Below are positions 44,822-54,574 of a stretch of DNA of 64,000 bases, piece by piece; the first letter of the stretch is position 1; every line of letters begins with the position of its first letter. The stretch comes from Euglena gracilis (lineage: Eukaryota > Euglenida > Euglenophyceae > Euglenales), in assembly GCA_039621445.1 (NCBI GenBank), contig CP154955.1, positions 56,514,619 to 56,578,618 on the forward strand, read 5' to 3'. The notes under the pieces were generated by a model. That model saw nothing but the letters and a program-made list of their open reading frames with translations, was not told the DNA's origin and searched no databases. The translations under genes and the position numbers were made by a program.

Positions 44822-46751
44822 CCGAAGCCTGTTGCAGCGCTTGATGCAGACCCAAGGCAAAGGCAATGGGCCCACAGGTGTCCCCCTGATGGATGCCGGT
44901 CCTGCTGTGACACATCACTTCGCCCTGGCAAAGCAGCGGGACATCTTCCCCGTACGAGAAGCGGAGCCAATTGTAGAGGGACGGGCACAGGTCCAGGGAA
45001 GCCTGCAGGAAGGTGGATCGATCAATGGTGTTGAAGGCATTGGATACATCGGCCTGAAAAATGACCCAGTCGCCATCCGTTGGCAAGGAGGATATGGCGG
45101 CCTGTATCGCAAGCCCCACTGTCTCCGCACCGTACCGAACTCCCACTCCCAATTGCAGCGGGAACAGCTGAGATGTTTCTGTTTTGCATTGCGGATGTCG
45201 CAAAAGCATTTTTCCAATGAAACGGCGGAGGCAATCCCCCACGGCGATCGGGCGCAGCCCACCGTCCTTTTCTGTGAGTGGGATCAAGTTGGATGTCCCA
45301 AAGATGATCGATGCATTTGCTGGTAGAGAGCCCTCCCAGGCCCTCTGAGCCAGGGATCCCAAGGCGGTGTGTAGGGGGCCTGCGCCTGCCTCACGGTCCA
45401 ACAGGTCCCGAAGGTGTTGAGGACGCAGACCAGATGGGCCGGGGGCGCTGCCGCGGGGGAAAGAGGCCGCGGCTTCCTGCACAATTGAAGTCCAGTTGAA
45501 GTCAGAAGCTTGTGGAATGTTGCCTACCCCAGGCAGCGGCAAACTGGCGCGGACAGGAGCCCCCGGTGGATGGAGCGAAAGAAGTTTCTCCAGAACTGTT
45601 GGGTCCGCGGAGGATGCTAGGGGCAGAGAGGTGAGGGCGTCCACAGCCTTGCCGAGAGCCCCTTCTTCAACCAGACCACGCACCCGGTCCAGCAGACCGC
45701 GCGCCATAGAGTCCGAAGTAGAGTTAGAGGGATTCGCACGAGTGGAGGGACGCTTCCGTCGTCCGTCAGAACGAATGGGATCAAACAGGGCTCCAACCTC
45801 CCCTGCATGCCATTGGGAGAGTCTCTTCTCCAGGAGGCAATGTAACGTGCGTTGATGGAAAGACCAGTTTTTGGGAGGGGCACCAAGAACCAGTTTCGGA
45901 AAAATGAACAGGCGGTGTAGGGATTCCCAGGTTTGTGAGCGGAGAAAGGTCTGAATGGCAGATGCCAAGGCGTCAAAGATCGCGTGACGACATGACAAGG
46001 GAATACGTCGGAGAGTGGGGCAGTTGGTGGAGAGAACCACCTGCATATTAGGCTGCAGTTCTGGACACGGGTGGGAAAGAGGAGTGCCGTCCCCAACAGG
46101 CTGGTTCGATGAAGAGGGAAGGGGGGAGGAGGGGTGGGAGGAAGCATGGGTGGCCGAGGCATCCTGGTGGAGGCATTGGCAGCGTTCCCTGGCCCGCAGT
46201 AAGGTTCGACAGACGGCGCAAGTCGTCGTGGCAGTGGCCCGCAGGAAGTCGGGGGTGGGTATTCTTCCTGCCGCGACGTGTTGAGAGACGTGAGATAGGA
46301 CCTGAGACCGGGTCATGGTTGTCCGTGAGCGTGGACAATCAGCAAAAGGGCAGGTGTCATGTGAAGCAAAGGAAAATTCCGGACCAGCGTTAGACGGCGG
46401 GTCTGGTTGCAGCGTTGATGCTGCCGGGGAGGATGGTGTGGGGGAGAGGGAGGCCAAAGCCATTTCCTGGGATAAACCTGTGTGGGGTACAGAGGGTGTG
46501 GGGGCGTGTGGTTCCCGATTCTGGCGTGTCTTTTTGGCGGAGTCTCGATTGGCGCTGGGCCCAGGATTACTTTCAATGTCGCCGCAGGAGAGCAATGAAA
46601 AACCTCTGCCGGAACGCAGAAGGGCGGACAGAGAGGAAAAGGTCGGCAGCCAGCTATCCCGAACAGAGGTGGGAAGCGGAAGTGTGTGGCTTGTAGCTTC
46701 ACCCAGACCGTGCCCCGGGCCCAGGGAAACGTCTCTTTTGGCCCTCGCCAC
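44820..46751 (-). pseudogene. LINE-1 polyprotein, N-terminal and RT palm part
   Basis: The open frame reads through SLLSCGDIESNPGP (2A), CPFADCPRSRTTMTRSQVLS then HVSQH (C-x4-C...H-x3-H finger), and CAVCRTLL...CQC. Reverse-transcriptase blocks follow: LIPLTEKDGGLRPIAVGDCL, motif A FQADVSNAFNTI, and motif B GIHQGDTCGPIAFALGLHQA. No ATG begins this frame; the first in-frame alternative is GTG, and a neighbouring frame is also open upstream. The true start is therefore unknown or lost. The frame is broken just before the catalytic YLDDG. Confidence 0.85.
46557..46580 (-). other. 2A ribosome-skipping motif of LINE-1
   Basis: Encodes DIESNPGP preceded by LLSCG, matching the D-(V/I)-E-x-N-P-G-P consensus. 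Separation would fall between the last Gly and Pro, releasing an N-terminal piece of roughly 60 residues from the zinc-finger/RT polyprotein. Confidence 0.8.
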
Positions 46752-46829
46752 AAGAGGAACCCCCTTGTGACTCCCTGTGCCGCCACAGGTCGCGGGTTGC
46801 TTATACTGTGGGTTTAATGTACAAAAGAG

Positions 46830-47221
46830 TGCAGATTGTTCAGGGTGCGGGGGCGGGGGTTAGTGGTTAGAGGAAGATGAGCCGATGTCACCTTCAATAT
46901 ATATTGGGCGGGGAGGGGGGCGTTTGTACCTCTTTTGCCACGCGATGGCGTGTTTGTGTCGGGTTTTTGGCTTTGGGGCGTGTGTTGCTGTTCTTGCCGT
47001 TGGATGGCGTGTGTGTGTCGGGTCCTTAGGTGGCGTGTCAGGGAGTGTCAGCTTGGGCTTGGGTTGTTTTGCTCCATGGATTCATGGGTTGGTCTCGAAA
47101 CGGCTACACTGACGTTGGTGGCATAGCAAGGGGAGGATGGAGAGGACAGGAGTATGAGGCGGGTAGGGTTCAAATGGAGGAGGTGGGTTAACCAAGGTCG
47201 ACAGGTGGTGAACAAAGGTGT
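46830..47221 (-). repeat. LINE-2 3' untranslated region
   Basis: Shares CTTCAATATATA, TGGCGTGTTTGTGTCGG and neighbouring blocks with the 3' regions of LINE-2 copies C (36.29-36.6 kb) and D (40.4-40.75 kb). No poly(A) tail is apparent. Confidence 0.7.
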
Positions 47222-49026
47222 TCACTGGGAATACGGGAGGTGGCAACCGGCAGACAGGTCAGTGTCATTTGACAGGTTGGTGTAGAAGCTCCAAACCAGC
47301 TGTTTAGAGATTTCTTTGGCCAGGGTAAGTGAGAGTCCTTGCCACACTTCTGCTTCGGTTTGGCGCTGAAGCCAACTCTCCCTTTGCCCTAACAAGGCTT
47401 TAAGGAGAGTGGACATCAGAGAACGACCTTGCTGCCCCATACCGCCAAAGCAGTCAAGCACAAACGGGGTGAGGCGCCAGCCTCGTCTCAAACAAGTTGC
47501 ATCATATTTGCGGTGTTTGTCTGCTTCTTGTTTTTCTTGCCAAATCGGGAGTTGTGCGGCGCGGCTCAGAGGGTTGCTTGGGGTCTGTGTGTGACGGATG
47601 GTGACGTCGATTGCGACTGGGCCTTCGCTGTCAAGGCGAGGAATGAAGATATCACCAGGGCGGGAATTGTCATCAGCCCGTTGTTCTTTTTTGGCTTGGA
47701 ATCCGGCGCGGTGAGCCAGGGAGGTGAGGAAGTCTTGGACCGCTGCATGTCGCTTGTAAAGGTTGTTGAATTTGCAACATAGCAGGTGATGTCCAGAAAC
47801 ATCCAATGTTCCTTGGCATTTTGGGCAGAGTGTCTTGCCTGAAGAAGCACCCTCTGTGAGTGGCATCCCAATGTTCCAACGCAAAAGGCAGCGAAATTTA
47901 GCAGAAGGCAACAAAGTGCGGGTGCCCGTGCTTGGGGTGGCAGCCGCCCAGGCCATGGCATGTGGCTGACATTCGCTGGCAAATCGGACTTGGTCAGTGG
48001 GGGCAGCAGGGTCCTCGCAAGAACTGTTTGCCGTGCCGTGGAAAACTGTCCATTCCACCACTTTTGGGAGGTGTGAGGACTTTGCGCGTCTTTCAACAGT
48101 GACAGGTCGTCAACCCATTGCACCAGTGGGGCAACGTTGCCGAGGATGGCTGATGCTTCTTGGAGGCACACCAGAGTGTCTGAGGGGGCCCTGGGGAACG
48201 CCGAAGGAATACCAAGTGTTTCGGGGCCTCGACGGATGTATTCCACAATGCCAGCAATCCGAGCTGGTAGACGAATGTGTCCCGGATCAGAGATGCCGAG
48301 TCCACCCAGCCGGATGGGGAGACAAATTTGTTCCCATTGTTCAGGGGAGCAGGGGCCACCAACGATTCCTTCAAAGCAATGTCGGAGGGTCGTACGGAAA
48401 GCTGCACATTCTGGGCGGCCCGTGGAAAGAGGCGTAGCGCGAAGGAGGTCGTTGACTTTGCATGATGTCAGGCAATATCGCAGAATGGTGAACTGGAGGT
48501 GCCTGGGGGAGTCTTGAGAGGGAGTCACACGCCTTCACAACACCATCCACACGTTTGCGCCAGATTTGTCGGGCAAAAGCGTCACCTTCAGGATGGCAGA
48601 GTGGCACACCAAGGACCTTGACGCCGGAGTCCTTCACAAATGGGACAATTGGCAATTGGCGCAGGGGGCTGTCTGGTGGAATAGCGTCCGGAAAACACCC
48701 ATGGTTGCTAGCAGAGGTGAAAGAGGGGCCCCACAGGTTGCACTTTGCAAGATTGACAACAAGGCCCCTTTTTCCTGCCTCCCTGGTGAGAGTGGACAGT
48801 GCTGAGTGGAGTTGCATGGGGGAACCCAACATATGTCCGTCGTCGAGGTACCAGCCTTGCCATTCCACAGAACCGGACAAATCTTCAAGCATGTCTTGTA
48901 GACCCCATGCAAAGAGAGCAGGACCACACGGATCCCCTTGTTGTGCCCCTCGGGCGGATAGCAGCATCGATTTCCCACAAAATAAGCAAGAATGTTGGCT
49001 ATAGCTGCTGTCCAACCATGGCAGGG
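47222..49026 (-). pseudogene. LINE-2 polyprotein, RT and endonuclease part
   Basis: Order on the minus strand: motif B LSARGAQQGDPCGPALFAWG, motif C WYLDDGHMLG (YLDDG at 48836-48850), and LAKCNLWGP. Then the thumb (LTSCKVNDLL...SPEQWEQICLPIRLGGLG), the knuckle LCPKCQGTLDVSGHHLLCC, and RLE core RHAAVQDFLTSLAHRAGF, KKEQRADD, RPGDIFIPRL, GPVAIDVTI. It ends TLAKEISKQLVWSFYTNL and a stop at 47222. Frameshifts near 48505 and 47990 split it into three frames. Motif A is upstream in the duplicated segment. Confidence 0.87.
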
Positions 49027-49589
49027 CGGATGGGCATCTGCGGCGGACACTGTCGAGAGCGGAGGCACGAAACATGCTGTTGAAGGCGTCTGTGAGGTCA
49101 ATTTGAAGCAAACCCCATCGTTCTTCCTTCTTATTGTGAAGATCAGAAACCATCTGTTGCAAACCCATGGCTGTCAGGCTGCAAGCATTTCTGACTCCGA
49201 CACCCGTTTGGAGGGGGCACAGGTCCTTAAGTGATTGGGTCACTGAAGGGTGGTGCATCAGCACTTTGGCCACCAACCGCCGAAGGCACTCACCAGCAGC
49301 GATTGGGCGGGTGCCATCAGTTGCCGGTTCACCACCATTCTGTGAGTTGGCGGCTGCCTTACGCAAGGGTGTGAGAGTTGCCGATGATAGAATCGGAGCC
49401 ATGAGGGGGTGGACTCCTTTGGAGATGCAATCTGTGACAAATTTGTCCAAGCATTCAAGGAGATCCTCAGCTCGCGATCCTGGCAAGTCTGCTAGCATGC
49501 TCCGAAGGTGATCTGGCCGGAGCCCAGACGGCCCCGGAGCGGAGTCTTTTGGGAAGGTGCAGATGAGTTTCCGCAGAGCAAACGTTCGG
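49027..49589 (-). repeat. 563-bp direct duplication, left copy
   Basis: Nearly identical to 52777-52973 plus 54209-54574, which also total 563 bp. One substitution was noticed (CGGCGG against CGGTGG near the start). It encodes LINE-2 from CTFPKDSAPGPSGLRPDHLR through RT motif A (LLQIDLTDAFNSM). It abuts the left inverted repeat of the satellite-filled element. Confidence 0.88.
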
Positions 49590-52500
49590 GCTCCCGGACC
49601 TGGCCTGGGGGGGGGGGGTAGTGGGCCGACCCTAGGGTCGGCCCAATACGACCCTAGGGTCGCTAGGGTCGCTAAAGTCGTTAAGGTCGACCCCCCCCCC
49701 CAGGCTGTGGAGTGGGCCGACCCTAGGGTCGCCCGTCCTAGGGTCGTGGGCCGACCCTAGGGTCGACCCTAGGGTCGGCCCACCCCACGACCTCGCCCCC
49801 CCCCCCAAAAAAAAATGAGGAGAATCTTTTTTACCCATTTAAACAGGAATTCAAGTTGGACTTGAGGTTGGACTTGAGGTCGTATTGGGGGGCAAGTCCC
49901 TTGTGTTTTGAAATTGTTTTGGGGGCAAATCCCTTGTGTTGTCCAACTGATCGAGGGCCCGAAAATAATAAAATCCCTTGTGTCTCCAAGTCGTTTTGGG
50001 GGGCAAATCCCTTGTGTTGTTCAACCGATCGAGGGCCCCAAAATAATAAAATCCCTTGTGTCTCCAAGTCGTTTTGGGGGGCAAATCCCTTGTGGTTCCA
50101 AATCGTTTTAGGGGTAAAACCGTTGTGTTGTTCAATTGATCGAGGGCCCCAAAATAATAAAATCCCTTGTGTCTCCAAGTCGTTTTGGGGGGCAAGTCCC
50201 TTGTGTTGTCCAACCGATCGAGGGCCCCAAAATACTAAAATCCCTTGTGTCTCCAAGTCGTTTTGGGGGGCAAATCCCTTGTGTTTCCAAGTCGTTTTGG
50301 GGGCCAAATCCCTTGTGTTGTTCAACCGATCGAGGGCCCCAAAATAATAAAATCCCTTGTGTCTCCAAGTCGTTTTGGGGGGCAAGTCCCTTGTGTTTCC
50401 AAGTTGTTTTGGGGGGTAAATCCGTTGTGTTGTCCAACCGATCGAGGGCCCCAAAATAATAAAATCCCTTGTGTCTCCGAGTCGTTTTGGGGGCAAATCC
50501 CTTGTGGTTCCAAATCGTTTTGGGGGTAAATCCGTTGTGTTGTTCAACCGATCGAGGGCCCCAAAATAATAAAATCCCTTGTGTCTCCAAGTCGTTTTGG
50601 GGGGCAAATCCCTTGTGTTTCCAAGTCGTTTTGGGGGGGCAAATCCCTTGTGTTGTTCAACCGATCGAGGGCCCCAAAATAATAAAATCCCTTGTGTCTC
50701 CAAGTCGTTTTGGGGGGCAAATCCCTTGTGTTTTGAAATTGTTTTGGGGCAAATCCCTTGTGTTGTCCAACTGATCGAGGGACCGAAAATAATAAAATCC
50801 CTTGTGTTTCCAAGTCGTTTTGGGGGGCAAATCCCTTGTGTTTCCAAGTCGTTTTGGGCGGAAAATCCCTTGTGTTGTCCAACCGATCGAGGGCCCCAAA
50901 ATAATAAAAATACCTTGTGTCTCCAAGTCGTTTTGGGGGGCAAATCCCTTGTGGTTCCAAATCGTTTTGGGCGGCAAATCCCTTGTGTTGTTCAACCGAT
51001 CGAGGGCCCCAAAATAATAAAATCCCTTGTGTCTCCAAGTCGTTTTGGAGGGCAAATCCCTTGTGTTTCCAAGTCGTTTTGGGGGCCAAATCCCTTGTGT
51101 TTCCAAGTCGTTTTGGGGGGGAAATCCCTTATGTTGTCCAACCGATCGAGGGCCCCAAAATAATAAAAGTCCCTTGTGTCTCCAAGTCGTTTTGGGGGGG
51201 CAAATCCCTTGTGTTGCCAAGTCGTTTTGGGCGGCAAATCCCTTGTGTTGTTCAACCGATCGAGGGCCCCAAAATAATAAAATCCCTTGTGTGTCCAAGT
51301 CGTTTTGGGGGGCAAATCCCTTGTGTTTCCAAGTCGTTTTGGGGGGCAAATCCCTTGTGTTTCCAAGTCGTTTTGGGGGGAAAATCCCTTGTGTTGTCCA
51401 ACCGATCGAGGGCCCCAAAATAATAAAAATCCCTTGTGTCTCCAAGTCGTTTTGGGGGGCAAATCCCTTGTGTTGCCAAGTCGTTTTCGGCGGCAAATCC
51501 CTTGTGTTGTTCAACCGACCGAGGGCCCCAAAATAATAAAATCGCTTGTGTCTCCAAGTCGTTTTGGGGGGCAAATCCCTTGTGGTTCCAAATCGTTTTG
51601 GGGGTAAATCCGTTGTGTTGTTCAATTGATCGAGGGCCCCAAAATAATAAAATCCCTTGTGTCTCCAAGTCGTTTTGAGGGGCAAGTCCCTTGTGTTTCC
51701 AAGTTGTTTTGGGGGGTAAATCCGTTGTGTTGTCCAACTGATCGAGGGCCCAAAATAAAAAAACCCCTTGTGTCTCCAAGTCGTTTTGGGGGGCAAATCC
51801 CTTGTGTTGTTCAACCGATCGAGGGCCCCAAAATAATAAAATCCCTTGTGTCTCCAAGTCGTTTTGGGGGGCAAATCCCTTGTGTCTCCAAGTCGTTTTG
51901 GGGGGGCAAATCCCTTGTGTTGTTCAACTAATCGAGGGCCCAAAATAATAAAAAAAACCCTTGTGTCTCCAAGTCGTTTTGGGGGGCAAGTCCCTTGTGT
52001 TGTTCAACCGATCGAGGGCCCCAAAATAATAAAATCCCTTGTGTCTCCAAGTCGTTTTGGGGGGCAAATCCCTTGTGTCTCCAAGTCGTTTTGGGGGGGC
52101 AAATCCCTTGTGTTGTCCAACTGATCGAGGGCCCAAAATAAAAAAACCCCTTGTGTCTCCAAGTCGTTTTGGGGGGCAAATCCCTTGTGTTGTTCAACCG
52201 ATCGAGGGCCCCAAAATAATAAAATCCCTTGTGTCTCCAAGTCTTTTGGGGGGGCAAATCCCTTGTGGTTCCAAATCGTTTTGGGGGTAAATCCGTTGTG
52301 TTGTTCAATTGATCGAGGGCCCATAAATAACAAAATCCCTTGTGTCTCCAAGTCGTTTTGGGGGGCAAGTCCGTTGTGTTTTCAAATCATTTTGGGGGGG
52401 CAAATCCCTTGTGTTGCTCAACCGATCGAGGGCCCCAAAATCACCAAATCCCTTATGTCACGTAGTGATTTTGGGGTGTATTTTAGCATCAGTAATCAAT

Positions 52501-52776
52501 ATTAATTTTTCTTAGTTTTGTTTTCTTTGTATTTGAAGGCCTAAAACATCAAAAAAAAATTTGAAATTTTTTTGATAGGGGGGGCGAGGTCGTGGGGTGG
52601 GCCGACCCTAGGGTCGACCCTAGGGTCGGCCCACGACCCTAGGATGGGCGACCCTAGGGTCGGCCCACTGCGACCCTAGCGACCTTAGCGACTTTAGCGA
52701 CTTTAGCGACCCTAGGGTCGTATTGGGCCGACCCTAGGGTCGGCCCACTACCCCCCCCCCAGGCCAGATCTACCCC
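49590..52776. mobile_element. Satellite-filled inverted-repeat element 1 (3,187 bp)
   Basis: Inverted repeats of about 200 bp (49590-49806 and 52568-52776) share CTGGCCTGGGGGGG, GGCCGACCCTAGGGTCGGCC boxes and CACCCCACGACCTCGCCCCC in the same order. They are followed inward by A-runs/T-runs. A tandem array fills the interior (49880-52480). No transposase or other plausible protein is present. The target duplication is exceptional: 563 bp. Confidence 0.83.
49880..52480 (+). repeat. Modular satellite array in element 1 (77-78 and 112 bp steps)
   Basis: Two modules alternate. One has TCAACCGATCGAGGGCCCCA and AAATAATAAAATCCCTTGTG; the other, ~34 bp, has TCTCCAAGTCGTTTTGGGGG and GCAAATCCCTTGTG. 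The distance between successive GATCGAGGG boxes is 77-78 bp, or 112 bp when an extra 34-bp module is present. Long minus-strand frames (up to ~430 codons, repeating TWRHKGFYYFGALDRLNNTR) exist because stops are rare in the unit. Several other frames are equally open, so coding is unlikely. Confidence 0.92.
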
Positions 52777-54574
52777 CGGATGGGCATCTGCGGTGGACAC
52801 TGTCGAGAGCGGAGGCACGAAACATGCTGTTGAAGGCGTCTGTGAGGTCAATTTGAAGCAAACCCCATCGTTCTTCCTTCTTATTGTGAAGATCAGAAAC
52901 CATCTGTTGCAAACCCATGGCTGTCAGGCTGCAAGCATTTCTGACTCCGACACCCGTTTGGAGGGGGCACAGGCAGCGGTGTCGGAACAATTTTTTCCCG
53001 GGGGGGGCGAGGAACCGACAAATTTTGGAGCGCATCCTTTTTTTCCCCGGCGCGAAGCGCCGAGGAAAATTTTTTTCATGGCACAACCAAAATGTACTTT
53101 TTTCTGTCCCCCTGGCCCCGAAGGGGCCGAGACGCTAACGCCTTCTTTGAAGTCCAATGCTCCAAGGGGGTGTACGGGTCACGGGCGGGGTAGCGGGCGG
53201 GTCGCGGGGGGGTCGCGGGGGGAACGTGGCAGTTTTGACGGGTCACGTCTGACCAGTGTGACCTCACGTACAGCGTCACGTATAACCTATTTTTGGAACT
53301 TTTGGGTCCAAAAATAGATCCAATTAGGAATTTATCACACTTTTTCGGCAACCTTGATTCTTAATTTGGGTGCCAATTCCTAATTGGGTGCCATTTTTTT
53401 GGCTCCTGGGATGCGGGAACCCTCCATGTCTGGGTCGCGGGGGGGTCGCGGGGGGGGGGGTCGCGGGGGGTACACCCCCAAAAACTTGAGCTAGAAAGTG
53501 AAATCATGGGTGGAACCCTTTTGGAAACCTCCCAACTCAACCCAACTGTCGACTTCGCAACCTGGGGGGGAGGTGAAGAAGCCATTTTTTTCACTTTGCG
53601 CAAAATCATTTTTTTCCGTTGACCCGAAGAGTTTCCCCCAAACTCGGCTGGTCAAGAAAATGGAGGGAGGGGGACATATGGGGATATCAGTTTGTATTCA
53701 AACAGCCAAGGTGAAAGTGGTTTGTGGGGTCCCAAAAAACAATTAGCACCAAAGGAGGGGGGAAAAAGTCGGTTTGTGGCCAAAATCCAAACCGGACGCC
53801 GGGATTTGGACAGAACCGGCGTTCCTGACGCCGGGTTTTAGGACAGAACCGGCGTCCGGAAAACCCGTGGGGGGGACGCCAGTTCTCTCGGCTGAACCCG
53901 GTGTGTCAAACGCCGGTTTAAACATCAAGAAGTGCCGTGGGGTTTTTTTCAAGGATTTTTATTTCGGCCGACAAAGGTGGCCGAGACGGTAATGGATTTT
54001 GCAGTTTCATTCTCCAAAAATGTGCTTTTAACTGGCAAGGTGGCTGCCGAAGGCAGCCGAGACGGTAACGCCCTTTGAACCATTGAACATGGCATTACAA
54101 AGAAAAATATCACATTCATGCTGCAAAAAAAAATAATTTTTCTTTCCAAAATCCCGGGGGGGGCGGCCGCCCCCCCCGACCCCCCCTTGTGACACCTATG
54201 GGCACAGGTCCTTAAGTGATTGGGTCACTGAAGGGTGGTGCATCAGCACTTTGGCCACCAACCGCCGAAGGCACTCACCAGCAGCGATTGGGCGGGTGCC
54301 ATCAGTTGCCGGTTCACCACCATTCTGTGAGTTGGCGGCTGCCTTACGCAAGGGTGTGAGAGTTGCCGATGATAGAATCGGAGCCATGAGGGGGTGGACT
54401 CCTTTGGAGATGCAATCTGTGACAAATTTGTCCAAGCATTCAAGGAGATCCTCAGCTCGCGATCCTGGCAAGTCTGCTAGCATGCTCCGAAGGTGATCTG
54501 GCCGGAGCCCAGACGGCCCCGGAGCGGAGTCTTTTGGGAAGGTGCAGATGAGTTTCCGCAGAGCAAACGTTCGG
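52777..54574 (-). repeat. 563-bp direct duplication, right copy, split
   Basis: Consists of 52777-52973 and 54209-54574, separated by a 1,226-bp element and its second target copy. It continues without a break into the upstream part of LINE-2, so this copy is joined to the N-terminal side and the left copy to the C-terminal side. Confidence 0.88.
52974..54199. mobile_element. 1,226-bp element with 9-bp target duplication
   Basis: Flanked by GGGCACAGG (52965-52973 and 54200-54208). The ends are CAGCGGTGTCGGAACA and, inverted, ATAGGTGTCACAAGG; they share GGTGTC. A 9-bp duplication fits Mutator-like or similar elements. The interior has a GGCGCGAAGCGCCGAGG hairpin, CGCGGGGGG runs, AACCGGCGTTCCTGACGCCG modules, and a GGCAGCCGAGACGGTAACG pair. 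No transposase was seen. Confidence 0.78.

Larger units (their letters stand above)
41069..46790 (-). mobile_element. LINE-1: RLE-type non-LTR retrotransposon, nearly full length
   Basis: A single-polyprotein LINE on the minus strand of about 3.5 kb once the 2,128-bp insertion at 41288-43415 is removed. Order from the N-terminus: 2A motif, C2H2-type zinc finger, Cys-rich knuckle, reverse transcriptase, CCHC knuckle, restriction-like endonuclease. The stop is TAA at 41069-41071. Two frameshifts break the reverse transcriptase near 44822 and 44655. The clade resembles the R2/NeSL group in architecture; assignment beyond that needs a tree. Confidence 0.88.

Noticed and set aside
44462-46770. Plus-strand frames of 90-190 codons opposite LINE-1.
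   Set aside because: Antisense shadows of the reverse-transcriptase polyprotein.
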